Assembly: GCF_019649055.1 (NCBI RefSeq)
Contig: NW_026570229.1
Coordinates: 2,155,001 to 2,219,000, forward strand
Direction of reading: 5' to 3'
Origin: Paramacrobiotus metropolitanus
Taxonomy: Eukaryota; Tardigrada; Eutardigrada; Parachela; Macrobiotidae
DNA: 64,000 nucleotides
A program made the translations under genes and the position numbers. The notes below the pieces were generated by a model that had not been told where the DNA came from, ran no database searches, and saw only the letters and a list, made by a program, of their open reading frames with translations. Shown in pieces: positions 23,501 to 33,561 of the stretch (its first letter is position 1; each line of letters starts with the position of its first letter).

Positions 23501-24716
23501 AAACCTTACTTAGTAAGCCGTTTTCGCCTCTTACTAATTAAGTAAAAAGTAAGTAAGCAGTAAAACGGAAAAGAAAAATTAAAGTAAAAGTAAGAGCAGC
23601 CGAGGCTTGAGAAGTAAATAGTAAGTAAAAGTAAGAGGCGCGAAACGGGAATAGTTTAATTAGTAAATCAGTCTTTTTACTAAGCGTCCTCAAGTGACGG
23701 ACATCAATAGAATTCTGCTGAACATGCTTTCTTCCATAGCAGTTACGTTTGGCAGAACAGGTTTTCTTCGGAATCGTTAAAATTTCGCTGCACCGCAGAC
23801 GCTTTCAACCACTTAGGTGGGCGAGTTACGTGACTGCCAGGCATATTAGCCAGTGCCGCTTCACTGCAATACTTGCCTTGGCACCGGATACGGTGTAATG
23901 ACTTCTGCTAATTTTTGTCAAATAAAGTACGTACTGTAATTTTACACACAGAACCAAATCGCTCCAGTGAAACAAATTTCTGAGCAAAAATTAAAATTAC
24001 TCGGTGTGCACACAGCACACTGTCCCACAGTACAAACAGTTATTTTTGTTCTGGAAACGTGATATGCTTAAGAAACGAATATGGCAAAATTGAAAACTTT
24101 TGTTTCGTACTGCGATTTATCGCAAAACACGAATAGTAAATACTATTTTACTAGTAATTACTAAGTTAGTAAAAGTAAGTAAGGTTACGATAAAAAAAGT
24201 GAAAAGTAAGTAAAAGTAAAGAAGAAAGATTATGAAAAGTAAATAGTGAAGTAAATAGTAAAGTCAATGGCCAGACAAAAAGTAAAAAGTAAGTAAGGTT
24301 TTGGGGCAATAGTAAATACAACACTGCTAGCAACATTCTTGGTAGCAGTGCCGTTACCGCCACTACACCAAACTCTCATGTTTATTTTTTACGGCATTTG
24401 CATTTCATCCAGGATGTACATACATAAGTACTTAATGCAAATATGTACTAGCGTCACCGTTTCCAGTAAAACCACCTTTACGTTTGAATAAACAGTTTCT
24501 TATGGGGATACTGCCAGTATCATTTTCGCATTTAGTTAATGCGTAAACACAATCATAGTCACATATCCACAACAGACAACTGTACATGCACACAGTCAAA
24601 TTTTCAAATTGCAGGTTTGCACTTAAACCTGCATTTCTGCCCTAAATCAAGTATCTGAATAACATTTTGAAACCGTTAAATAGTGTTAAAGCGTACCCGC
24701 GGTTTGCACTTATTGC
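20566..24716 (+). repeat. Segmental duplication, copy 1 (partner 45530-48603)
   Basis: From GGCTTAATCTTGAAAAGCTT onward this segment matches 45530-48603 in the same orientation. The first ~1.5 kb differ at only a few positions, and divergence and small indels increase after about 22100. Relative to its partner, copy 1 has an extra ~170 bp at 22806-22980 and the 860-bp insertion at 23469-24328. A 97-codon frame (21540-21833) is open in both copies, but all four differences between them change the amino acid, so it shows no coding constraint. No gene was recognised in the segment. Confidence 0.85.
23469..24328. mobile_element. hAT-like non-autonomous insertion, 860 bp, with 8-bp TSD
   Basis: The element starts TAGTGTTGCTTTACT and ends ATACAACACTG, giving short terminal inverted repeats (TAGTGTTG / CAGTGTTG reversed) like those of hAT transposons. 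It is flanked by the direct repeat CTAGCAAC at 23461-23468 and 24329-24336. The 8-bp length is the one hAT transposases produce. The duplicated partner segment has a single uninterrupted CTAGCAAA at this place (about 48290), an empty site. Both ends are dense in AGTAAAAGTAAGTA words. No transposase is encoded. Confidence 0.85.
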
Positions 24717-25761
24717 CCCCACAGACTTCGGTTTGCCGCGCGTTTGAAGCGAGTGTCAAGCAATGTTTGACGCAAGTATGTGTAGAAACCGTAATTCAGT
24801 GAGTGTAACTCATGTCAAACAATGTATGTGGGGAATCGAAAACTGTGTGACAAACAGGCGTTTGTCACACAAAAAATCGGTGTTTGAAGGGGGAGGGGAA
24901 ATCGTTCCTCTTCAAGCATGTTTGAAGGCCTCTGGCCAATGCGGGCGTGCTGACCACAGTGACGCAACCGAAGTCCAGTAGTGGACAAGCGATAGCATTG
25001 TCTATTTAGGAAGATTTTAAATTTATTTAGGAAGATTTTAAATTTTAAAATATTTTTAATTTAATTTTTTTAAATTCAGTTGACGATTATTTTCAATATT
25101 TTCCGGAAGTCGTTAGCTGTGCGGAAAAAATCAGATAATAATCATAAATCGGAAGACGTGCTCGTTTGAATTCAAAATTATCATTAAGGAAAAAATAAAA
25201 AGATGAATCTATTACGATTTTAAATTTTGATATAAATAATTCCATTTATGTGGAATTAAATTGATCGATTATTTTAATATTTCCGGATGTCATTAGCTGC
25301 GTGGAAAATGCGATATTAATCACGAAATGGAAAGATGTGCTCGTTGGGCAATTTTCGGTGGTGCCCGCAGATCTCGTTTGTGGTTTGAGCGATGGGTCAT
25401 TTGCCGGTCATCTGGGCCAATCCATAAAAGAAGATTAATTTCCTTTTAACCGCTTCCTCAGCGCCCTGTTAATAGGAAACAAATTAACAATATTATAAAT
25501 AATTCAGGGAAACGCCCACAGAAACATTAAAATATATAAAAGGATTATCTGGAACTAGAAATTAATAATTGTCATTATTAAAAAAAAATTTAAATGCACA
25601 ATGTTAAAACTCCTTCTTTTTATATATACAAGTATATATTACGCGTATATATACATACAAGTATATTTTTATATATACAATTTTTTTTTACACAAATGAT
25701 TTCTTTAGCATTTTAATTTTTTTAAATATTATTTTCAGTGGTGTATATTTTACTTAGATTA
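24717..25761. other. No gene recognised; ~180-bp direct repeat
   Basis: Two diverged copies of a unit lie at about 25090-25166 and 25270-25345, both with AATATTTTCCGGA/TATTTCCGGATG, GTTAGCTG and GACGTGCTCGTT/GATGTGCTCGTT. The rest is very AT-rich, with ATATATAC runs at 25620-25690. Confidence 0.4.
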
Positions 25762-26301
25762 CTGTAGCCGCCCGCACAAGTTAGACCACAGAGTCGGTAC
25801 ACGGGAAAAAACCGCAGCCAATATACCTACTCTAACCGGGCAAAATGCACGGTTAGATGACTACGTTCACAGACGTTTAATAATTTTCTAAATTCACAAT
25901 TTCACTGAAGAGACGGTTTTTACTAGCATTGAAACTTAAAGGAAGCAAAAAAACTTGGAGCTCTGCTCATTTGGTTGGTAAACCTGGTTTGTTGTGGTTT
26001 TTGGGGTGCCCCTGGCAGGGCAGGGGTGAGTTAGCGTGCACCAAGTAGCCTTTGCACGTTGCAGTACTCTGTACGTGGAGATTCTTGCGAGATGGAAATA
26101 ATAACTCCAGGAAATAAAGAAAAACGACAATGATGTGATTTTTAATTCGATCACTCAGTTTCCCAAGGAAAAATAATCACTGACAATCAAATGGTTGCTT
26201 GGTACGGCAGCCGTGCATTTTGCCCGGTTAGAGTAGGTATATTGGCTGCGGTTTTCTCCCGTGTACCGACTCTGTGGTCTAACTTGTGCGGGCGGCTACA
26301 G
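25762..26301. mobile_element. MITE with ~93-bp terminal inverted repeats, 540 bp
   Basis: The left end 25762-25854 (starting CTGTAGCCGCCCGCACAAGT) and the right end 26209-26301 are reverse complements with about one mismatch over some 90 bp. The interior (355 bp) encodes nothing recognisable. The near-identical ends show a young insertion. The terminal ~20 bp match the smaller element at 8067-8221. No convincing target-site duplication was seen. Confidence 0.88.
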
Positions 26302-26511
26302 CAATATATCCAGTTCTTTGAAGCACAAAAAAATTTATTTTAAAAAAATTATAAAATATTAATAGTAGAATTAAAATGGAAACGCTGGTAAATGTCGAAC
26401 ACTTTTGCCATGCGCGTTTAACGGCGGTTTTCCAGCTGGCTGCATAAAACATTAATCCAATTTGTACGGGCACATTTTAGCGGCACTCCCTAATTTCTGC
26501 GTATTTTACAG

Positions 26512-28823
26512 TCCCCAAGGCGCTCTCCTCCGACCCTGCTCGCCCTCCTCCCCCAGCAATCGCAAACGGCAGCTGCACTTCCACGTCAGCACCCAGACGA
26601 CGAGCGGCGCGGGTGTCGTCGTGGTGCCCACGGCCAGCACCAGCCATTCCCACTCGCATCCCCTCATCTCCATCCTCCCCACCTCGGTGACCCTCCAGTC
26701 CATTCCGCGCTCCCACAGCGGCCAGTACTACGCCCCGTCGGCCGCTATCCTCCTGCACCCGGATCCCCGACAGAACCCGCCCCCTTCTATCCTCATCCTC
26801 CCGGGATCGGCGCGCAGTCGCATCCGGGAACACCAGAGCGCGCTCAATAGCGCTAAGTCCACGGCGGAAGCCGACCAGGTAAATAGCGGCGCTTCCGGTG
26901 AACAGTGGTTTCTTAGGTTTCCTGGGTTTCTTAGATTTTTGAGGCGCCATTAAACGATGAATTTATAAAAAGGTCCTCGAGGACCTTCACTGACTCGCTG
27001 TATCTTAGGTTTCTTGGTTTTGTAAAATTTTTGAGGTTCCATGATTGACAAATTTATATAAAGGTCACCGATTACCATCACTGACTCGCCGTTTCTTAGA
27101 TTTCCTGGGTTTCTTAGATTTTGTCGGGGTTAATTAAGAAATTTATGTAAAGGTCACCGAGTACCTTCTCTGATTCGCGGTTTCTTAGTTTTCTTGGTTT
27201 TCTTCGATTTTCAGTGTCATTAAATTTATGTAAAGGTCAAGAATGACGTCCGGGTACCAGCGGTTTCTTATGTTTACTGGATTTCTTAAATTTTTAGGAA
27301 AATATGTATAAATTGCTTGATTTATATAAAGATCAGCGATAACTTCCGGTGATCAGTGGTTTCCCAAGTTTTTACGTTTGCGAAGTCGTTGATGGTATGA
27401 TGTATGTAAAGCTTACCGAGGACTTGGGGTGGCCAGTGTTTTCTTTTGTTAGTCAAGTTTCCTGTGTTACCGGTGTCGTTAACAAGCAAATTTTTGTAAA
27501 GGTCACCAAGGAGTCACCACCGCGCAGCGCGCGGAGTAACGGAAAAATGGCGGCGGCCGTAGCCAGTCCGGGATCGTCGACGCATACGCCGCAGCACCAC
27601 TCAGCCGGCTATTACAGTCAAACGCTGTCGCATCAGACACACTTCCACTACAGCGACCGCGCGTCGTCACCCACGGTGCAAGTGACCACCGCCAACGGTG
27701 TCGGGCAGCACTTTACGTACGCCGCCGCGGCTCGTCCCGCAGACGGTCACCAGCGGCCAGAACGTGATCCAGATACGCACGGTCCAGAAACCCATTGAAG
27801 CGTACGTATACATCATCCCAGCAAAAACATAGTTATCATCGTTTATTAAGTAATTTATTTGGTTTATTCAAAGCAGTATATCGCGGTGTGTTATTACCGC
27901 ACATATGCAATAAATTTCATTCAAAATTATAGTATCACAATTTATAAAAATTAGTATTTATATTATTTAATATTTATAATAATTACTGTATTATTTACTG
28001 TTTCTGGTATCGTTATTAAGAAAGTCGATTAATTTTATTTATCGGCGAACCGGAAGTAAACTTTTCCAGAAAAGTAGAATTGCCAAATTCAACCTACTGC
28101 GTCAAATAATATAAGCCGGTTTCCCAGACGAAGCCGATTACAAGTGCCTCTTGAGACTTACATAACTCCAGGGTCGCATTGCCAGTAAAGTGTTGCGCAA
28201 CCGGAAATTTTTAAAATTCCACAATGATTTGCAGTTTGTTGGTGGACGACGACAATCCCTTCAAACCTGAAGGCAAACTGTACAAGGAGGCCGAAGACGA
28301 GATCCAGCAGTACATTCGCCCGCTGTCCGCCGCGCCTAGTCCCTTGCCCAACGAACCCGAACCCCATCTGGACCCCGTGGAGCTGGACAAGGAGTTCCCG
28401 CTCCTGGTCCACCACCACCACGCCCACCCGCACCACCACGACAACCAGCACGTCATCCAGCCTCAGACCAGCACCTCCGGCTCCAGCACCAAGGAGGACC
28501 GCTCCAAGTCCACCTCCTCGACCTCCTCGGCCGGTGCGCCGGGCCCGGAGGTCTCCGCCACGCCGGACAGTGACACCGGGAAGGAGAACGTGGCGCCGGT
28601 GGTCACGCCGCCGCCGACGGTGGTGCGGGACGTGGTGGACCAGCGCCCCACCGAGGGGAAGACCATCGTCCGGGACGTCGAACCCGCGCATCCCCGGGAG
28701 GTGGAACGGGAACGCGGGGAAGCCTCCAGCAACGGGAAGGGCTCGAAGAAGGACGCCAAGAAGGAGAAAAAGAAGAGAAAGCCGGTGGGGTGCGGCGGGG
28801 ATAAGAGCTGCTCCATTATGTAG
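26512..28823 (+). CDS. CaaX-terminated, probably prenylated protein with Lys-rich tail
   Basis: The exons proposed are 26512-26878, about 27503-27675, 27743-27801 and 28235-28823. They are GC-rich against AT-rich introns. Phases agree at all joins; a 67-nt intron (27676-27742, GTGCAAGT...CCCGCAG) explains an otherwise abrupt frame change. Exon 1 is Ser/Pro/His-rich. The middle exons give HHSAGYYSQTLSHQTHFHY and TVTSGQNVIQIRTVQKPIEA. The last exon starts LLVDDDNPFKPEGKLYKEAE (an NPF tripeptide), has a His-rich stretch (HHHHAHPHHHDNQH) and ends KKEKKKRKPVGCGG...CSIM. A polybasic run before Cys-Ser-Ile-Met is a classical farnesylation signal, so the product should be anchored to the inner face of membranes. 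Paralemmins end in a similar Cys-rich CaaX tail, but I see no other proof of that identity. The start codon is not assigned. Confidence 0.6.
26900..27515 (+). repeat. ~90-bp intronic tandem repeat, about seven copies
   Basis: The unit reads roughly GGTTTCTTAGGTTTCCTGGG, TTCTTAGATTTTTGAGG, ATTTATATAAAGGTCACCGA, then GTACCTTCACTGACTCGC. Copies start near 26906, 26997, 27089, 27177, 27260, 27356 and 27437 (spacing 81-96 bp) and decay toward the right. The array fills almost the whole intron between the first two proposed exons of the CaaX gene. Its last AAGGTCACC lies exactly where the next exon appears to begin. Confidence 0.75.
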
Positions 28824-29493
28824 TGCCGGATACTTCCCATATATAAACATGCATCATTATCTAAACATGCAAATTGAAGTTCCTTTGATAGACGTTTTAG
28901 TTTGACAGCCATTTTAGATTTAATTATTCTTTACAATTTTTTGTTTTGTTATTTGCGTGCCGTGTGACAATAGTTTTTTGACATATAATTAGTGTGATGT
29001 GCGAAGATGTTAGTTTAACTGGCACCGGCTTTTTGTGGAGACATTGGACTAGTCAGTTGTTGATTGGGCGGGTTGTCGTACCGGCTTTCATGTTTTTAAT
29101 TTTTATGCACGGCGGCTATGGTTTGCATATTCTATTGCACGGTTATTTTTTTTCTGTGGTAGAGTTCCTGTGTCTTCTGTTCAGTATCTAATCCGATGCA
29201 ATGCGCGCTTTTGTACTTCCTACTTTTATTACCATGATATTATGTAGTTATGTATGTATTTCGGGACTAGCTGCAGTCACTGTGCCAAGTACCTCAACAA
29301 AACGATTTATTCAATGTTTATGACTCGAATTCTCTGTAATGCGCAAAAGTCACGGCTTTATATAAAAAAGTAATTCATAGTAATTCGTAGCTATTTTACT
29401 TAAATACATTTGCGTGAATAATTAACAAAATATGAATAAAATAAGTATAGTTAGCTAACAGACCGAAAAGCCGGTCTAGTTAAAAAGCAAAAA
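28824..29493. other. 3' flank of CaaX gene; 5S spacer
   Basis: AT-rich 3' flank. A 65-codon frame at 28994-29191 is hydrophobic but unrecognised. From about 29390 the sequence is the downstream spacer of the minus-strand 5S copies (TTTTACTTAAATACATTTGC), repeated at 29675. Confidence 0.35.
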
Positions 29494-29611
29494 GTCTACA
29501 ACACCCGGTGTTCCCAAGCGGTCACCCATCCAAGTACTAACCGGGCCCGACGTAGGTTATCTTCCGAGATCGAACGGGATCGGGAGTTTTCTACGTGGTA
29601 TGGTCGTAGAC
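29494..29611 (-). rRNA. 5S ribosomal RNA
   Basis: A 118-nt 5S gene on the minus strand with the animal-type start GTCTACGACCATACCACGTA and end GGTGTTGTAGAC, followed by a T-run (on the plus strand aaaaag). The internal C-box region GGATGGGTGACC is intact, as Pol III/TFIIIA promoters need. It matches the plus-strand copies at 32710 and 52691 almost completely. Confidence 0.93.
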
Positions 29612-29777
29612 GAATGCTTAGCTATTTCTAACGCCGGTTGTGATGCCGAATCAACCCGTCGCAGTTACTAGTAGCTATTTTACTTAAATACATTTGCGTG
29701 AATAATTAACAAAATATGAATTAAATAAGTATAGTTAGCTAACAGACCGAAAAGCCGGTCTAGTTAAAAAGCAAAAA

Positions 29778-29906
29778 GTCTACACCACCCGGTGTTCCCA
29801 AGCGGTCACCCATCCAAGTACTAACCGGGCCCGACGTACGTAGGTTATCTTGCGAAATCGAACGGGATCGGGAGTTTTCTACGTGGTTAGTGGTATGGTC
29901 GTAGAC
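29778..29906 (-). pseudogene. 5S rRNA pseudogene with insertions
   Basis: A second minus-strand copy, 129 nt long. It has a 6-nt insertion near its 5' end (CACTAACCACGT in place of CACGT), a 4-nt duplication (ACGTACGT) in the middle and several substitutions (CGAAATCG, TGGTGTAGAC). These disrupt helices of 5S rRNA, so it is probably non-functional. Its spacer matches that of the copy at 29494. Confidence 0.75.
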
Positions 29907-30055
29907 AAATGCTTAGGTATTTATAGCGCCGGTTGTGATGCCGAGTCTAATCAGCAGCATTTGAAAGTCATTCATTTTAATTTTGTTGCCTGTTGCTGTA
30001 ATGGGTTCGTTTTTGAGTACTTCAGTAGAACTCCTAAAAGTCTGACATCAACATT

Positions 30056-30940
30056 ATGTCAGGCAGCCCGACAAAGCCCGACAAATCCAAAGCCCGACAA
30101 TCAGAAATGCCAGAAGGTGCCTTCCGAAAGCTACAAAAAACGTGGGACTTACCGCTCTGTAATGTGTCAGTTTCGGTTTTATTGGACTTATTTCGCGACG
30201 ACGACATTAACACAGCCCGCCTTCTTGCACAGTCCAGACCGGAAGCCGGCATTTGGTTGAACGCACTTCCCTCAGCGCACATCGGCAATCTACTCGACGA
30301 CGAAACGATAAAAATTTCAATTGGCCTACGTCTTGGAGCCGATATCTGTGAGCCGCATAACTGCACCAAATGCCACAAACGCGTTGACAAGTTGGGACAC
30401 CACGGGTTATCATGCAGCTACTCAGCCGGTAGACATGCGCGCCACGGAGGACTAAACAGTATTATATGCCGCGCTTGTGGGTCAGCTGGTGTTCCGGCTA
30501 AGCTTGAGCCACGCGGCACATCCTCTATAACAGATCAACGCCCAGACGGTTGTACAACTTTTGCCTGGAAAAGAGGGATGCGCCTGGCCTGGGATGTGAC
30601 TTGCGTCGACACAATGGCCCTTTCCCATCTTCAGTCCACGTCGGTCACGGCAGGTGCTGCTGCAGTACAAGCAGAAGAAAAGAAGTCCCGACTGTATGCT
30701 TATCTGCAAGGGCGCTATATTTTTTCTCCGATCGTCTTTGAGACGATGGGCCCCTGGGGCCCGTCGGCTATTGCCATTGTGAAAGAGTTGGGCAAAAGAC
30801 TGCAGCAGCATACGGGAGAGAGTCGATCACATGAATTTCTGCGTCAACGGCTATCGCTGGAAATTCAGCGCGGAAATGCAGCATCTATCCTTGGCACGAT
30901 GGACGGAGTGGATAGTTTAAATGAAGTTTTGCTGTTGTGA
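30056..30940 (+). pseudogene. Retrotransposon C-terminal endonuclease module, 5'-truncated (family B)
   Basis: A 294-codon frame with an intact 3' end. In order: LRKLQKTWD-like linker (FRKLQKTWDLPL), ALPSAHIGNLLDDETIKISI, a Cys/His knuckle (CTKCHKRVDKLGHHGLSC), the RPDGCTTFAWKRGMRLAWD endonuclease block with Asp and Lys residues, and QRLSLEIQRGNAASILGTMD. It is homologous to family A at 11800 and 43823 but belongs to a separate subfamily with a different 3' UTR. Reverse-transcriptase boxes are absent, so only the 3' portion was inserted. The ATG at 30056 is probably incidental. It sits between minus-strand and plus-strand 5S copies. The short 10480 fragment is the same subfamily. Confidence 0.75.
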
Positions 30941-31333
30941 ATAATGTACTCTGTTTATTTTTCTTCCACCTGATTTGTGCATTGATTATTAATAAAGACT
31001 AGTACTGTCAGGCAGTGTTGCTTTCATACTCACACTTCCATTCACATTAATATAATATTGCAGATTTCTTGGAATTTATTTTGGTAATTTACCATAATAA
31101 AACCAATGCACGCTGAATGGTACGAACCACCGAGGAATAGTCAAAAATTCTGCAATATGCAGCAACTGTACACTGATACATTTCCGTATCGCGAAAACTT
31201 CTAACCCTAAGGTCCAGAACAGCATTGACGTGCAAGTATTACTGAATTAAAGCAAAATGAATTAACCCGCATAATCACACCGAATGCTATTTATCTGTAC
31301 ATCACACATTAGCGTTGCTGGTGTCCCATACAA

Positions 31334-31552
31334 CTACGTCATAACCACGCTGATGTTTTCGTCGGGTGATGCTGCTTCTTCGTCGTACGGACGCTCCCCA
31401 CGATCCATATGCGGCATCACGGCGTCCATTGCGTGACCGATGGTCTCCCGGATAGACTGGATGGGATGATCCCAGAAGCTCTCCTCCGATGTTATTGAGG
31501 CGCGGCGTAAATCGTCCCGCTCGTTGATATTAACTCGTGCATCCCGGTCCAT
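31334..31552 (-). CDS. Small acidic protein, 72 codons, unknown function
   Basis: An ATG-to-stop frame with a plausible coding look: more GC-rich than its surroundings, rich in Asp, Glu, Arg and Met. It contains ESFWDHPIQSIRETIGHAMD and PHMDRGERPYDEEA, ending SVVMT. An amphipathic helix is possible in the middle. I do not recognise the family. No signal peptide or membrane segment is seen. It could be a complete small gene or a single exon. The frame is tightly bounded, and flanking sequence is AT-rich without further exons. Confidence 0.4.
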   Translation of the reverse strand: MDRDARVNINERDDLRRASITSEESFWDHPIQSIRETIGHAMDAVMPHMDRGERPYDEEAASPDENISVVMT

Positions 31553-32690
31553 TGTGATTCTACGTTAAACCATCTTATAAGCAACGAATAAAAGTATAAT
31601 TATTACGCCTCGTTTAATATTACGTATATAGCTAGATTTTTGTGTATATTACGGCATTCAGTTCTCAAACTGTCTTATACATTTAGATACTTACGATTTC
31701 TTTTCAACCGATATTCCAAGGTAATAAGAACTGTTCCAAGTTCGAATAAAGGCTATTTGCAAGTTGAGACTGTAGCTTATTGCACTGTAGTTAAAGTTAA
31801 ACAAATTTCAAACGTTTGTGAAATGAGACTAGTTACGGAGAACGCACTGCCAAAGAATATTATTCCCGGAGTCAGCAACGCACAAACGAGTATGCGTCTT
31901 GTGATGCACCAAAACATTCTGGAAAGTTCCCCCGCGGCGCAGTACCGACCGAAAACGTCATTCTGGTCGTAATTTGCCGGCTGCCGCGGTGCAATATATG
32001 CAATCGATACCTATTACTTCAGCTGGTTCCAGGAAGAGAGTTTCGCGCAAACGCGGTAAGTACGCGTACGGTGTTTACATTGATTTGTAAATTTAGCCGC
32101 TCATATGATTTCAATGTCACGTCAAGAACGCCACCTGTGTAGATAAGCAATAAAGTGCAGCCAGCGGATAGCGGTGTCTAGCTCTGATGCAGTCGTGTGG
32201 TTATGATAATGTGAAGCAATGCTATATACGCCGTCGGTGCATGTGCCCGATAATTGTTTTACTTAAACTAAAACGTTCATAATTTCGTCGGGAATTCGTT
32301 ATATTAGCAAGATCGCCTGTGTTACACTATACAGCATCAGATATTAAGAATATCTTAATAAAAATACAGCATTCTGCAAATACATCTCTAAAGTGCAACG
32401 AAGTGCGAAGAGTACCGATTATTTTGATACAAGTACTAATGCATTTAAGCAAAAAAGCAACAACTTTAACAAAATTTTTAAAAAACATAATACTGATAAT
32501 TATTATTCACCAGTGCACATACGAATATTAAATTTGATCAGACCGCATGATTGTGCAACTTGTGCGCCACTCATGATGTGCCATATCAAAAACAAACTCA
32601 CGGTACCGTTGCAAAATCCAGCGGCATTATTTATCAAGAAGCGGAAAAAGTGGTGTTGGTACCGGCTTGGTTGGGTATCCCAACCGGCGT
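31553..32690. other. No gene recognised
   Basis: AT-rich flank. A 110-codon plus-strand frame at 31640-31972 has no motif and ordinary composition for chance. The last 60 bp are the conserved 5S upstream spacer. Confidence 0.3.
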
Positions 32691-32698
32691 TATAAATA
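32691..32698 (+). promoter_or_regulatory. TATA-like element upstream of 5S gene
   Basis: TATAAATA begins 19 nt before the 5S coding region. Similar TATAAATA or TACAAATA words sit at the same distance before the other copies (for example before 32994, 52968 and 58757). This fits an upstream positioning element acting with the internal promoter. Confidence 0.5.
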
Positions 32699-32709
32699 TC
32701 TAAGCATTC

Positions 32710-32827
32710 GTCTACGACCATACCACGTAGAAAACTCCCGATCCCGTTCGATCTCGGAAGATAACCTACGTCGGGCCCGGTTAGTACTTGGATGGGTGAC
32801 CGCTTGGGAACACCGGGTGTTGTAGAC
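32710..32827 (+). rRNA. 5S ribosomal RNA, array copy 1
   Basis: 118 nt from GTCTACGACCATACCACGTA to GGTGTTGTAGAC, followed by TTTTT. It is identical in the conserved blocks (CCCGATCCCGTTCGATCTCG, TAGTACTTGGATGGGTGACC). First of four copies starting at intervals of exactly 284 bp. Confidence 0.95.
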
Positions 32828-32832
32828 TTTTT
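32828..32832 (+). terminator. Pol III terminator of 5S gene
   Basis: TTTTT immediately after the 5S end. The same T-run follows most of the other 5S copies in the window. Confidence 0.7.
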
Positions 32833-32993
32833 GCCTTTTACATAGACGGCTTTTTGGTTTAATAGCAAACTATATTTATTTTATTTATATTTTGTTAATT
32901 ATTCACACAAATGTGTTTAATTAAAATGGCTTTTTATTAATTGTGCCGGGCTGATTCGGCATCAGAACCGGCATTACAAATATCTATGCATTT

Positions 32994-33111
32994 GTCTAGG
33001 ACCATACCACGTAGAAAACTCCCGATCCCGTTCGATCTCGGAAGATAACCTACGTCGGGCCCGGTTAGTACTTGGATGGGTGACCGCTTGGGAACACCGG
33101 GTGTTGTAGAC
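32994..33111 (+). rRNA. 5S ribosomal RNA, array copy 2
   Basis: 118 nt, starting GTCTAGGACC instead of GTCTACGACC (one changed base in the first helix). Otherwise it matches copy 1. It ends in TTTTT and is 284 bp after copy 1. Confidence 0.92.
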
Positions 33112-33277
33112 TTTTTGCCTTTTAAATAGACGGCTTTTTGGTTTAATAGCAAACTATATTTATTTTATTTATATTTTGTTAATTATTCACCCAAACGTAT
33201 TTAATTAAAATGGCTTTTTATTAATTGTGCCGGGTTGATTCGGCATCAGAAGCGGCGTTACAAATATCTATGCATTT

Positions 33278-33395
33278 GTCTAGGACCATACCACGTAGAA
33301 AACTCCCGATCCCGTTCGATCTCGGAAGATAACCTACGTCGGGCCCGGTTAGTACTTGGATGGGTGACCGCTTGGGAACACCGGGTGTTGTAGAC
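33278..33395 (+). rRNA. 5S ribosomal RNA, array copy 3
   Basis: 118 nt, with the same GTCTAGGACC start as copies 2 and 4, 284 bp after copy 2. The spacer is nearly identical to the neighbouring spacers, showing recent tandem homogenisation. Confidence 0.92.
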
Positions 33396-33561
33396 TTTTT
33401 GCCTTTTAAATAGACGGCTTTTTGGTTTAATAGCAAACTATATTTATTTTATTTATATTTTGTTAATTATTCACCCAAACGTATTTAATTAAAATGGCTT
33501 TTTATTAATTGTGCCGGGTTGATTCGGCATCAGAAGCGGCGTTACAAATATCTATGCATTT

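Noticed and set aside
26477-26950. 157-codon minus-strand frame overlapping the first CaaX-gene exon
   Set aside because: It is the Arg/Gly-rich antisense shadow of GC-rich coding sequence; the plus strand has matching splice sites and phases.
28158-28850. 230-codon minus-strand frame over the last CaaX-gene exon
   Set aside because: Antisense shadow of the plus-strand exon (Val/Gly/Arg low complexity). The plus strand ends in a meaningful CaaX tail.
30056-30940. Free-standing host gene with 294 codons
   Set aside because: It has the knuckle, RPDG endonuclease block and QRGNAAS end of the neighbouring retrotransposons plus a shared UTR with the 10480 fragment, so it is a truncated element.
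32503-33436. Repeated 71-121-codon minus-strand frames (AVY...KGKKSTTPGVPKRSP)
   Set aside because: They are antisense readings of the 5S rRNA genes, repeated because the genes are.
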